This document shows, piece by piece, positions 45,247 to 54,142 of a stretch of 64,000 nt of DNA (position 1 is the stretch's first letter; each line of letters opens with the position of its first letter). The notes under the pieces were generated by a model that did no database searches, had not been told where the DNA came from, and saw nothing but the letters and a program-made list of their open reading frames with translations. The position numbers were made by a program, and so were the translations under genes. The stretch covers positions 1 to 64,000 of the forward strand of contig JAPKZA010000498.1 in the NCBI GenBank assembly GCA_026394015.1. Direction: 5' to 3'. The DNA is from Acidobacteriota bacterium (GTDB taxonomy: Bacteria; Acidobacteriota; Terriglobia; Bryobacterales; Bryobacteraceae).

Positions 45247-46786
45247 TTACCGGGCTGCTTCGAGCTGCACCTGACGGGCCTTCTCAAACGCTTGCTTGTT
45301 CTGGTACTCGAACCAGAACTTGCTCGTCGCCGCCCAGAAGTAGCCGCCGACGAACAGCGACAGGAACGGGATCGCCAGGAAGTTGTAGGTCTCAACCGAA
45401 TACCAGATCATCAGCACGAAGTAGCTGCCCGCCAGCAGTTCGAAGTAGGGCAGGGAACCGATCTTGCTCTTGTACTTCTCTTTCGAGGCGATCTTGCCGA
45501 TGCCATACTTCGGCGTCCGCGCAAAGGCGGTCTGGTGCCCGACGAGCGCTTCCATCACGGCCTTGGCGTTGGACAACGTCAACGCGACGCCCGCCATCAT
45601 CAGCCACGGCAAATGCCAAATCGACTTCGACCAACCCTTGCCATGCAACTGCCGCTGGGCGACCAGGTAGAAAGCCGAGATCGACCAGAAACTGGCGATC
45701 ATCAGCGGGAGATCGACAAACACCATCTGCATCCAGCCCATGTAGAACCGGCAGATCATCACCGGCAGCATCAGCAGGCTCATCAAAATCATCAGCGGGT
45801 AGCTGATGTTCGGCGTCAGATGGCAGATCGCTTCGAGCTTAATCCGCCACGGCTGATCGCTCTTCAAAATCATCGGTAGAAGCTTCTTAGCGCATTGTGT
45901 CAGACCCTTCGACCAGCGCGTCTGCTGCACTTGAAAGCCGTGCATGTCCACCGGCAATTCACTCGGACATTCCACGTCCGGCAGATAAACGAACTGCCAA
46001 CCTTTCAGCTGGGCGCGGTAAGACAGATCGGAGTCTTCGGTCAGGGTATCGTGCTGCCAACCGCCGGCGTCTTCGATCATCTCCTTGCGAAGAATACCGG
46101 CCGTGCCGTTGAAGTTGAAGAAGAGTCCGCCGCCGGCCCGGGCGACATGTTCGAGCACAAAGTGACCGTCGAGCAACATCGTCTGCACTTCGGTCAGCTT
46201 GTTGACGCTCTGGTTGAGATAGGTCCAACGAGTCTGCACCACGCCAACTTTCGGGTCGGCGAAGTAATGAATCGTCTTCTGGAGAAAGTCGGTGGGGACC
46301 ACGAAGTCGGCGTCAAACACGGCGACGACGATGCCGGTGGCCGATTTCAAGCCTTCCTGCAAAGCGCCGGCCTTGTAGCCGTGGCGGTTGGTCCGGTGGT
46401 GATACTCAATCGGATGGCCCATCGCGCGATACTCGGCGACGAGCCGTTCGGTGAACGGGTGGGTCGACGATCGTCTCGATCAGCCGTTCCACCACGAAGC
46501 GCTCGTTAAAAAGCGGGAGTTGGATCGTGACCGGCGGGAGTTCGGCGAACAACTGGGGAGGGGTGGTGAGGAGGTTGCCGCGGAACTTGAAATAGCCGCG
46601 GATCATCGCGTAGCGGTGCATGCCGTAGAAGCTCAGCACGAGCAAAATCACAAAATACGGCACAATCAGCATGTAGTCGAACAGGGCCAGAGAGTGGACG
46701 CCGGCGAAGGTGTCGTCGAGCATCTCTCGCTTCATCTGGTCGAAGGTCGACTGGTTGGTGACGAATAACGCTAAGGTAGTGTTCAT
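45247..46786 (-). pseudogene. GT2 cellulose-synthase-like glycosyltransferase with internal catalytic deletion
   Basis: Two ORFs in different frames make one gene: 46786-46406 with an N-terminal helix and 'VTIQLPLFNERFVVERLIETIV', then 46422-45247. In the second frame the reading reaches upstream to 'THPFTERLVAEYRAMGHPIEYHHRTNRHGYKAGALQ'. Between them the family's 'DYP...LEIQVLDDSTDET' block, which has the first UDP-binding Asp, is missing; about 20 codons are lost along with the frame. Later motifs are intact: 'AVFDADF' (DxD), 'LTEDSDLSY' (catalytic base) and 'QQTRWSKG' (QxxRW), plus several C-terminal membrane helices. As written it cannot be active. A true deletion or an assembly error are both possible. 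Confidence 0.72.
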
Positions 46787-47978
46787 GCGCGCGCTGGGTA
46801 TAGGCGGAACAATTTTAGGATGCGGCCTGGTTGGGCTGGTCGTGGCCGCACGGGATCATCTGCATCCTACCCCGGCCATTGCCCTTTATCTGTTCTGCTC
46901 TTTAGTATATCTGATCGTTGTAACAAAACTCTGTCCCCCCGGCAGGCTATTCTCGACCCGATTTGTAGTGATGTTCGCGCTGGCCTATCGCCTGACGACG
47001 TTCTCGATGGCCTCCGAGTTTAGCGACGATCTCTACCGCTACCGGTGGGAAGGGCGGCTGCAATTGGCCGGCGGCAACCCGTATCAAGAACGCCCAGGCG
47101 ACCCCCGTTGGAGCCAATTGCGGGACGAAACGTTTCCTCTCGTGGACGGAAAGGACTTCAAGGCCGTCTATGGGCCGCTCGTCGAGCACCTGCAGCGGGA
47201 GATGGCGCGGCTGTCGTCGACCGTGTGGGCGCAGAAAATTCCTTCGATTTTGGCCGATTTGGCGCTGTTGTTGCTCCTGGCTCGTTGGCACGGGGCCCGG
47301 GCGGCGTTGCTCTATGGCTGGTGCCCGCTGGCGATTGTTGAGTTCGCCGGGATGGGCCACAATGACGCCTTGCTGATCCTGAGTCTCACGCTGGCTATGC
47401 GCTACCGTTCGGCGGCGGCGCTGGGTGCCGCGATCGCCGTGAAGTGGTGGCCGGCCCTGCTCCTGCCGGCGTTCATCCGAGCGGACCGGAGCATGGCCTG
47501 GGCTGTGGTCGTGCCGGTGGTGCTGTTTCTGCCCTACGCGAGCGACATCCGGAACAACGCCGATTTTGCGAGCGGCTTCCTCGGCGGCTGGTCGAACAAC
47601 CCCAGCCTGTTCTGGATTATCGAGGCGATATCCCCTTCGAAGGCGGCGGCTAAGTACATCGTCATGGGGCTGGTCGGCGGGATCGCTCTGATTCCCCAGG
47701 AACTCGAACGAAGCGTGCTCACGACCACGCTGGCCATCCTGCTGCTATCGGCGAACGTGCATCCCTGGTACCTCACCTGGCTGCTTCCCCACTGGTCGGT
47801 TTTGACCGTACCACCGTTGGCCGTCTGGATGGCTTTAACCCCGCTGCAATACTGGGCACTCTCGGAGTGGCGCACAGCCGGGCGCTGGGTGGAGCGGGGG
47901 CCGTGGAACGCGGTCGTGTATAGTATTTCAGCCGGTACGCTTTTGTTGTGGCTACGGCAGCGCAGTCGGGTAGAATAG
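46785..47978 (+). CDS. GT-C/GT87-like polytopic glycosyltransferase
   Basis: 397 residues from ATG 46785, whose start codon overlaps the minus-strand GT2 start (CATG). Around ten membrane segments. 'SEFSDDLYRYRWEGRLQLAGGNPYQERP' in the first periplasmic loop is the GT-C motif of polyprenyl-phosphate-sugar-dependent mannosyltransferases (acidic pair DD, then Y-x-WEG, NPY). 'WCPLAIVEFAGMGHNDALLIL' and 'VKWWPALLLPAFIR' are GT87-type. It probably adds a sugar from a lipid carrier on the outer face of the inner membrane. The divergent GT2 suggests joint work in glycan or lipid glycosylation. Confidence 0.75.
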   Translation: MRALGIGGTILGCGLVGLVVAARDHLHPTPAIALYLFCSLVYLIVVTKLCPPGRLFSTRFVVMFALAYRLTTFSMASEFSDDLYRYRWEGRLQLAGGNPYQERPGDPRWSQLRDETFPLVDGKDFKAVYGPLVEHLQREMARLSSTVWAQKIPSILADLALLLLLARWHGARAALLYGWCPLAIVEFAGMGHNDALLILSLTLAMRYRSAAALGAAIAVKWWPALLLPAFIRADRSMAWAVVVPVVLFLPYASDIRNNADFASGFLGGWSNNPSLFWIIEAISPSKAAAKYIVMGLVGGIALIPQELERSVLTTTLAILLLSANVHPWYLTWLLPHWSVLTVPPLAVWMALTPLQYWALSEWRTAGRWVERGPWNAVVYSISAGTLLLWLRQRSRVE

Positions 47979-47995
47979 TTTTCGGAGTTTTTTTA

Positions 47996-48409
47996 TTGCA
48001 AGAGCAGATCCGGGCGGTGGGTAAGATCTTTATAGCTTTCGGAGTTTTTGGGTTAGTCGTTTCGATCGGCTTGCTCATCGGGTTCGGAGGCTTCGGAGGG
48101 CTGTTGGCGTTTGATCCAGACGCTAAGAGAAACGACTTGTCGACGATTCCTCTCCAGCGTCTCGGCTTAATGGTCTATGTTGTTTTCAGTCTGGTGATGT
48201 CTCTACCGTTGATTCTGGTGGGACGAGGAATTCTGCGATGGCAGTTATGGGCCCACACCGGTGGGATTCTGACCGGCGCGGCGACGACGCTGCTGTTCCC
48301 CTTTGGGACTTGCGTGGGGATCTACGTGCTGTGGGTGATGCTGCTGCCCGAGACCGAACCGCTGTTTATGAACCCGCCGGCGCCCAATAGAAACGGGCGA
48401 GCAAGATAG
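47996..48409 (+). CDS. Small multi-pass membrane protein
   Basis: 137 residues from TTG 47996, chosen because GGAG lies 8 bases upstream and it clears the previous gene; the GTG at 47948 would overlap it. Three to four hydrophobic helices ('IFIAFGVFGLVVSIGLLIGFG', 'LGLMVYVVFSLVMSLPLILVGRGIL', 'GTCVGIYVLWVMLLPETEPLF'). The last segment resembles small membrane proteins with a C-terminal 'YVLWVLL.PE....F' tail. No function known. Its 3-prime end overlaps the convergent purine permease by 44 bases. Confidence 0.6.
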   Translation: MQEQIRAVGKIFIAFGVFGLVVSIGLLIGFGGFGGLLAFDPDAKRNDLSTIPLQRLGLMVYVVFSLVMSLPLILVGRGILRWQLWAHTGGILTGAATTLLFPFGTCVGIYVLWVMLLPETEPLFMNPPAPNRNGRAR

Positions 48410-49664
48410 CGGTTAAGGCGTAAAGGAACGGGCTGATCTGCCGGGCGCGGCCCGCAGCGACGGTCAATAGCGTGTGAGCGACCAAGCCGAGGGCGAGGCC
48501 GTTGGCGATGCTGAAGGTAAGCGGAATGGCGGCCAGGGTGAGAAACGCCGGGATGGCGACGGCAGGCTGGCGCCAGTCGATTTCGGCGGCGTGGGCCATC
48601 ATCAGGGCGCCGACCAGGATCAACGCCGGGGCGGTGGCGTAAGGCGGCACGGTGCCAAGCCAGGGCGTGAGCAGGAACGACGCCAGAAAGAGCAGGCCGG
48701 CGACGATGGCGGTGACACCGCTGCGCCCGCCCGCTGCCACCCCGGCCGCGCTTTCGATGTAGCTGACGACCGTCGAGGTGCCCAGCAGCGCCCCGCCCAT
48801 GGTGGCCACCGAGTCGGCGACCAGGATGCGTTCGACCCGCGGAATGCGTCCGGCCGCATCGAGTAGGCCCGCGCGTTTGGAAACCGCGAGCAGCGTGCCG
48901 AGGTTGTCAAACAGGTCGACAAACAGGAACGCGAAAATGATTTCGGCGAGGCCCAGGCGCAGCGCACCGGCAATATCGAGTTGCCCGGCGGTGGCGCCGA
49001 TCGCGGTGAGCGACGCCTGCGCGGCGGGAGGGTGACCCCAACCCGTGAGCAGCGCCGTGCCGGCCAAGCCGATCAGCATCGCACCGGGGACCTGCCGAAC
49101 CAGCAGGATCGCCGTCAAAAGCAGGCCGCCGAGCGCCGCGGCCTGCCCGGGCTGATGGAGGTTGCCAAGCGCGAGCGCCGTGGCCGGATGGGCCACCACG
49201 AGCCCCGCGTTCTTCAGGCCGATGAAGGCGATGAACAGGCCGATGCCGACGGCGACCGCGGCATAGAGGGAGGGCGGGACGCATTCGACGAGGCGGCGAC
49301 GAAGGCCGGTTAGCGTCAGCACCAGGAACGCCGCCCCCGAGACGAACACCGCGCCGAGAGCCGTCTGCCACGGCACGCCCATGCCGAGGACCACCGAATA
49401 CGTAAAATACGCGTTCAGACCCATACCGGGCGCCATCGCCAGCGGGTAGCGGGCGACGGCACCCATGAAAATGCTCGCCAGGCCCGCCGAAAGACAAGTC
49501 GCAGCGGTGACAGCGGCCACGGGCATCCCAGTGGCCGCCAGAATGGACGGGTTGACGAAGATGATGTAGGCCATCGTCAGGAACGTGGTGCAACCGGCCA
49601 GGACTTCCGTCCGCCAGTTCGTGCCCAATTCGGCCAATTCAAAATACTTCGCCAGCCAGTTCAT
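48366..49664 (-). CDS. NCS2-family (AzgA-like) purine permease
   Basis: 432 residues from ATG 49664, overlapping the preceding stop (TAATG); the upstream ORF start is inside the ricin-protein gene. 'YFELAELGTNWRTEVLAGCTTFLTMAYIIFVNP' is the hallmark N-terminus of AzgA-type guanine/hypoxanthine:H+ symporters. 'PGMGLNAYFTYSVVLGMG' and 'FLFVDLFDNLGTLLAVSKRAGLLD' contain the substrate- and proton-site motifs. About 12-14 helices. It takes up purine bases. Translational coupling to a secreted lectin-like protein is unusual. Confidence 0.9.
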   Translation of the reverse strand: MNWLAKYFELAELGTNWRTEVLAGCTTFLTMAYIIFVNPSILAATGMPVAAVTAATCLSAGLASIFMGAVARYPLAMAPGMGLNAYFTYSVVLGMGVPWQTALGAVFVSGAAFLVLTLTGLRRRLVECVPPSLYAAVAVGIGLFIAFIGLKNAGLVVAHPATALALGNLHQPGQAAALGGLLLTAILLVRQVPGAMLIGLAGTALLTGWGHPPAAQASLTAIGATAGQLDIAGALRLGLAEIIFAFLFVDLFDNLGTLLAVSKRAGLLDAAGRIPRVERILVADSVATMGGALLGTSTVVSYIESAAGVAAGGRSGVTAIVAGLLFLASFLLTPWLGTVPPYATAPALILVGALMMAHAAEIDWRQPAVAIPAFLTLAAIPLTFSIANGLALGLVAHTLLTVAAGRARQISPFLYALTAILLARFYWAPAGS

Positions 49665-50593
49665 TAGTTGACGCGGAAGGAACTGATGCGGTTGTTCCAA
49701 TTACCGCGATTCAGGTTGCGCATGTTGGGGACGTCGCGGGTGATCGCTTCGCTTCGGCCGCGATGGTCTTCCTGGTCAAACACTTCGACGCGAGAGGCTC
49801 GGCCGAAGAAGCGGATGGAGGTGAACCGGTTGTTCCAATCGTTGCTCATGCGCCGACGCTGGTCGCCGGTGAAGACGCAGAAGGCATCGCCGTGAAAATC
49901 GGCGTCGTTGTAAAAGCAGGCACCATCGCCGTCGATCTTCCACATCTGGGCGTTCTGGTCGAAGTACTTCTGTTGATTGCCGACTCCGGCACCCATGCCG
50001 TTGTTTTTGGGCGGCAGGCGATTGTTGTTGTTATTGTTGTTGTTGTTATTATCGTCGTAGCGGTTTCGGCCCTGGCGAATGGGTCGATTGTTGTTGTTAT
50101 TGTTGTTATTGAAGTTACCGCCGGAAGCTTGGCGAAGGCTCCATTGCTGGTTGACTTCGTTATTACGGTCATAAGTGTTAATCTTCACGCCATTGTTCGT
50201 GGATCCGTTGGGGATATCGAGCGCCTTGCCGGAGGCGTTGACGAGAATCACCGAACCATTGTTGCCGGATTCCAGGCGCCAGCGCTGGGCGTCGCTGTTG
50301 TTGGCGGGTTGCCCCGCGACCGGCTCCGAATTGTTGCTCCGGGTCTGCGTGAGGGCGTAGCCATTCATCCCATTCCGGAGAATGACGAAGCCGCCGCCGG
50401 CATCCTGAATGTCCCACGTCTGGTTGTCGGTGCCACGGCTATCGAATTGAATGATTGTGCGCTGGTCGTTGCGGTCGAGGTCCAGCACCTTCCGTGAGAC
50501 GTTGCTCATGATTTCGTATCGGCCGGGGCCGTTGTAGCCGGCTTGACCGAACGCGGCCAAAGGGAGGAGAACGGTGAGGAGTAGTTTCTTCAT
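49664..50593 (-). CDS. Secreted ricin-type lectin plus crystallin/I36-like protein with Asn-rich linkers
   Basis: 309 residues, signal peptide MKKLLLTVLLPLAAFG. Residues about 20-155 are a ricin-type beta-trefoil (repeats ending QxW: 'DNQTWDIQ', 'DAQRWRLE', 'NQQWSLR'). Two Asn runs ('NFNNNNNNNNRP', 'DDNNNNNNNNNNR') separate it from a C-terminal domain at about 215-309. That domain has 'GACFYNDADFHGDAFCVFTGDQ' and 'FFGRASRVEVFDQEDHRGRSEAI', two Greek-key motifs as in beta/gamma-crystallin or peptidase-inhibitor I36 proteins. Probably an extracellular carbohydrate-binding or inhibitor protein. Its stop overlaps the purine permease start. Confidence 0.8.
   Translation of the reverse strand: MKKLLLTVLLPLAAFGQAGYNGPGRYEIMSNVSRKVLDLDRNDQRTIIQFDSRGTDNQTWDIQDAGGGFVILRNGMNGYALTQTRSNNSEPVAGQPANNSDAQRWRLESGNNGSVILVNASGKALDIPNGSTNNGVKINTYDRNNEVNQQWSLRQASGGNFNNNNNNNNRPIRQGRNRYDDNNNNNNNNNNRLPPKNNGMGAGVGNQQKYFDQNAQMWKIDGDGACFYNDADFHGDAFCVFTGDQRRRMSNDWNNRFTSIRFFGRASRVEVFDQEDHRGRSEAITRDVPNMRNLNRGNWNNRISSFRVN
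50021..50053. repeat. GTT/ATT trinucleotide microsatellite (Asn run)
   Basis: Imperfect GTT/ATT repeats on the + strand, coding one Asn run of the lectin-crystallin linker on the minus strand. Length change would be in frame. Confidence 0.85.
50087..50113. repeat. Second GTT/ATT trinucleotide microsatellite (Asn run)
   Basis: Nine GTT/ATT units encoding the upstream Asn run of the same protein, separated from the other run by a short Arg/Pro-containing segment. Confidence 0.8.
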
Positions 50594-50611
50594 GACAGTG
50601 GGATGCTTTTC

Positions 50612-52645
50612 CTAGAAGCCGAGTTCCTTCAGGACCGAATTTGCTTTGTAGACCTTGCGCAGGCTTTCGATAATTCCCTGGCTGGCGACATGGACCGAGC
50701 GTTCCCGGGTGTCGCGATAAAGGTACTGGTTGGGGAGGCCTTCGAGGTTCCCGTCGAAGAGAATCCCGATGAGTTCGCCTTTCGTGTTCACGGTGGGGCT
50801 GCCGGAGTTGCCGCCGTGGGTGTCGGCCGTGGAGACAAAGTCATAGGGCGTCTTGAGCTTCAGCGTGGATTTCGCCGCCAGCCAGTTGGGAGGAAGCGCG
50901 AAGGGCTCGACGCCAGTGGCACGGGCAAAGAGGCCGGAGAAATCGCTGGACCAAGGGACCGTCACGCCAGCGGCGTTGGTATAGCCCTTTATGGGGGCGT
51001 AGGTGAGGCGGAGGGTGAAGGTGGCGTCCGGGTATTCGCCATCGCCGTAAGCGGCGAAACGGGCTTGGGCAATGCGGGAAGCGCTGGCCGTCGTGACGGC
51101 CTGGACGCGATCTTCATAACGCTTGCGGGCGTTCCGGGCGGGCCCGTCAAGCGCTTGGACGACGGTCATCATCGGGTCGTCGAAAGCGGCCGGGGACTTG
51201 CGGACGGCGACATCGGCGAGCTTGGAGTTCGTCACGTAGAAATCGGCGGCGGCGGCGGGGGTGCGACCGGCGAGGATCGTAACGACGAACGGTTCGGTAG
51301 GGCCGAAGGTGGTGACGAGGTTTTCAAAAAACGTCGTCAGCGTGAGTTTTTCGAGGGCGGGATAGATGGGGGCGGTGGAATAGAGGCCCTGCTCCATGGC
51401 GTCCAGATTGGCGTCGTTCCACTCCCGGAGGCGGTCGCCGTTCGGTTTGGCCTTTTCGGTTTTGTAGCGCAGCAGGCCCTTGGCGAGGCCGAACAGTTCG
51501 GAGCCGGAGCCGGGGGCGCGCTCCAGGTACGTATACGTGGCATAGAAGGCCCTGTACTCGTCGAGGGCGGCGGCGATCTCGCCCCAGGTTTTGCCGAAGC
51601 GGGCTTGCTTGGCGGGGTCGTCGCCGATGGCCTTGCGCAGTTTGCTTTCCTGTTCCAGTTTGCGGCGCATGAGTTCGGGATCCTTCAACCCGCCGAGGAA
51701 GCCGGTCCGCGCCTTCACGCTGTTTTGCAGCCCGGCCAGGAGGTCGCGGGCAATGCGCTTGTTTTCGGGGTCGAGTTCGCCGAACGCGAGCAGTTTTTTG
51801 ATCAGGCGGCCGTTCGAGTCCAGAGAGAAGGGCTGGACCACGTCGCGCTGGAACTCGAGATCGGCGTAGGTGGCCAGGCGGTCCGTCGAGCCGGGGTGGC
51901 CGGAGGTGAACGTCAGCTCGCCGTTCTTCGCTCCGGTTTTCGACCAGGGGAGGAAGTTCTTGACTTGGACGGGCTTGCCGTTTTCGTAGGCGCGGAAGAA
52001 GGTGAAATCGAGGCAGTAGCGGGGGAAAGTAAAATTGTCCGGATCGCCGCCGAAGGCCGCGATGGCTTCTTCCGGCGCGAAGACCAAGCGCACATCGGTG
52101 TACTTCTTGTACTCGTAGAGATCGTATTGGCCGCCGGAGTAGAGCGTGACAACCTGGCACCGGTTGCCGGAGGCGGAGCAGTTCTTTTCGAGAGCCGAGG
52201 CGTTGGCGCGCCGGGTGCGGGCGGCGTCGGCGGGAGGCGTTGCGTCGGTTGTCCCGGCCTTGATTTTGTCGGTGACCGTTTCGATTTTGAGCAGGACGTT
52301 CACTTCCAGGTTCGGGCAGGGCTTTTCGTCGGCCGGAGAGGCGGAGGCAAAGCCATTCTTCATGTAGTCGTTTTGCTTGGTGGCGACTTGATAGATGCAG
52401 TCGGCACCGACGTGATGGTTCGTAAAGAGCAGGCCGCTGGGAGAGACGAAAGAGCCGGAGCCGCCGTTGTTGAAGCGAACCGAGGACAGCTGCAGCCGAT
52501 TCAGAAACTGGTCGGTGACCGTGAAGCCGTACGCCTTCTTGACCGCGGCGCGGGGGAACTTGTTGAAGAGCCACATGCCTTCGTCGGCGGCGCCGGGCAG
52601 GGTCAGAAACAGGACAATCGCAGGAAGAAGCAGGATTCGACGCAT
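50612..52645 (-). CDS. S46-family dipeptidyl peptidase
   Basis: 677 residues from ATG 52645, preceded by GGAG; ATG 52654 is 9 bases upstream and also possible. Signal peptide MRRILLLPAIVLFLTLPGAA, then 'DEGMWLFNKFP', the usual mature start of DPP7/DPP11. 'GGSGSFVSPSGLLFTNHHVGADC' contains the catalytic His (H77/H78) and 'DTHGGNSGSPTVNTKGELIG' the catalytic Ser. The helical cap domain lies between (about 260-540). It removes dipeptides from the N-terminus of oligopeptides in the periplasm; the residue that sets P1 preference cannot be judged here. Divergent from the ATP-grasp gene, 134 bp between starts. Confidence 0.9.
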   Translation of the reverse strand: MRRILLLPAIVLFLTLPGAADEGMWLFNKFPRAAVKKAYGFTVTDQFLNRLQLSSVRFNNGGSGSFVSPSGLLFTNHHVGADCIYQVATKQNDYMKNGFASASPADEKPCPNLEVNVLLKIETVTDKIKAGTTDATPPADAARTRRANASALEKNCSASGNRCQVVTLYSGGQYDLYEYKKYTDVRLVFAPEEAIAAFGGDPDNFTFPRYCLDFTFFRAYENGKPVQVKNFLPWSKTGAKNGELTFTSGHPGSTDRLATYADLEFQRDVVQPFSLDSNGRLIKKLLAFGELDPENKRIARDLLAGLQNSVKARTGFLGGLKDPELMRRKLEQESKLRKAIGDDPAKQARFGKTWGEIAAALDEYRAFYATYTYLERAPGSGSELFGLAKGLLRYKTEKAKPNGDRLREWNDANLDAMEQGLYSTAPIYPALEKLTLTTFFENLVTTFGPTEPFVVTILAGRTPAAAADFYVTNSKLADVAVRKSPAAFDDPMMTVVQALDGPARNARKRYEDRVQAVTTASASRIAQARFAAYGDGEYPDATFTLRLTYAPIKGYTNAAGVTVPWSSDFSGLFARATGVEPFALPPNWLAAKSTLKLKTPYDFVSTADTHGGNSGSPTVNTKGELIGILFDGNLEGLPNQYLYRDTRERSVHVASQGIIESLRKVYKANSVLKELGF

Positions 52646-52779
52646 TGGCTCCATTGTCACACAGGGAAATTTACGGTGCTCTAAGTGATAGAAAAAAAGC
52701 ACGTTATGCAAAATGATGGGGCATCCTGAGTGTACAGCAAGCCCGTTCGTGTGAGATACTGCAAGTTCGGCGAACCGCA

Positions 52780-54138
52780 ATGAACCAAGTGGACGAGGCG
52801 ATTGCCCGTTATCACAAGATCCTCGAAACAGAACCTTTCCGCGATTTAGGCTGGGTAGAGCAGTTCCATGCTACTTTGCGATCTCGGCAGCTGGAACTCG
52901 CCGGTCGTCCGGTTTCTCCGTTCTTACGGCCGAACCTGGTGACGCGGAAGCAGTTTGACGCCTTGGTCATCGGGGGTCAGTTGCTGGCGTCGGCGGTGGA
53001 TAAGATCCGGCAGTTGGCGATGGCTGACACGGCGTTGATGGCCCGAATGGATCTGTTGCCGGCCGAGCGGATGTTAGCGGCGGTGAACCCGGGTTACAAG
53101 CATTTTGCGGTGACTGGTTTACTGGATACGGCCATTGAGAAAGGGCACATGCGGTTTTCCGACTACAGTGCGGCGACTCCCGTGGGTGTACATTACAGCG
53201 AAGTGTTGGGCGATGTGTTTTTCGAAACGGGTCCCGCCAAAGAGTTCCGCAAGAAGCATAAGTTGACGAAGTTAGGCGGGGTGAAGTTTTTGCAGGCCGC
53301 GCTGCTGAAGGCCTACAAAGAGTTTGGTGGAAAGAAAGCGCCCCAAGTGGCGATTCTGGAAATGAAGCACCCGTTCGAGACGCTGGAGAGCCGCGAGTAT
53401 CACCTGCTCGCCGAAGGCTTTACCGAGCACGGGGTTCCGACGATTGTCGCCTCGCCGGAGCAGTTAGAGTACAAGAACGGGGTTTTGCGCAAGGGCGAGT
53501 TCGTCATTGATATCGTCTACCGTCGGATGAAGACGCGCGAGTTTGTCGTGCAGTTCGACCCGAATAACCACCCCCTCGTGCGGGCTTACCGCGAAGGGGC
53601 CGTGTGTCTTGTCAATAGCTTCCGTTCCGACATGGCGCAGAAGAAGGCCATTTTTGACCTCCTGACGGACGACACTCTGTTAGCGCATTTCCCGGTGGCC
53701 GAACGAAAGGCGATTCGGGCGTTGATCCCAACGACGCGCGTGGTCAGCGAGCGGCACGTGGCCTGGGACGGCGTGAAACAAGTCGATCTGCCGCAATTCA
53801 TTCTCGACAAACGGGAACGCTTGGTCTTGCGTCCGAACGACGACACCGAAGAACGACAAACGTATGTGGGCACGGAGATGACGGCCGTGGCGTGGGAACG
53901 GGCGGTCCGGACGGCCTTACGGACTCCGTATGTGGTGCAGGAAAACGTGAAGGTGCCGACGTCGATGTTCCCTGTTTATAGTTACGGCTCTATGAGTCTG
54001 AAAGAGATGCGGGTAGACGTGCAGCCGCATGTGTATCTGGGTAAGGTGCAGAGCGCTTCGAGTTGGTTGACGCCGGCGGCGGGCACTTTCTCCACTGTCA
54101 CCGGACTTACTCCGACTTATATTCTCGAGCCGAAGTAA
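52780..54138 (+). CDS. Circularly permuted ATP-grasp-like protein
   Basis: 452 residues, no signal peptide. 'PQVAILEMKHPFETLESREYHLLAEGFTEHGVPTIVASPEQLEYKNG' and 'FVIDIVYRRMKTREFV' resemble the circularly permuted ATP-grasp group. 'RLVLRPNDDTEERQTYVGTEMTAVAWERAVRTAL' near residue 345 would contain the ATP-binding Lys/Asp positions, and 'PYVVQENVKVPTSMFPVYSYG' the metal-binding end. These enzymes form an acyl-phosphate and ligate an amine or thiol, often for peptide-like products. No transglutaminase or alpha-E partner gene is adjacent. Substrate unknown; family call by pattern. Confidence 0.7.
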   Translation: MNQVDEAIARYHKILETEPFRDLGWVEQFHATLRSRQLELAGRPVSPFLRPNLVTRKQFDALVIGGQLLASAVDKIRQLAMADTALMARMDLLPAERMLAAVNPGYKHFAVTGLLDTAIEKGHMRFSDYSAATPVGVHYSEVLGDVFFETGPAKEFRKKHKLTKLGGVKFLQAALLKAYKEFGGKKAPQVAILEMKHPFETLESREYHLLAEGFTEHGVPTIVASPEQLEYKNGVLRKGEFVIDIVYRRMKTREFVVQFDPNNHPLVRAYREGAVCLVNSFRSDMAQKKAIFDLLTDDTLLAHFPVAERKAIRALIPTTRVVSERHVAWDGVKQVDLPQFILDKRERLVLRPNDDTEERQTYVGTEMTAVAWERAVRTALRTPYVVQENVKVPTSMFPVYSYGSMSLKEMRVDVQPHVYLGKVQSASSWLTPAAGTFSTVTGLTPTYILEPK

Positions 54139-54142
54139 GGTT

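Noticed and set aside
50021-50113. Phase-variable repeat
   Set aside because: The repeat unit is a codon, so length changes would not switch the frame.
50603-52684. 693-aa plus-strand ORF opposite the S46 peptidase
   Set aside because: Same antisense pattern; S46 catalytic motifs are on the minus strand.
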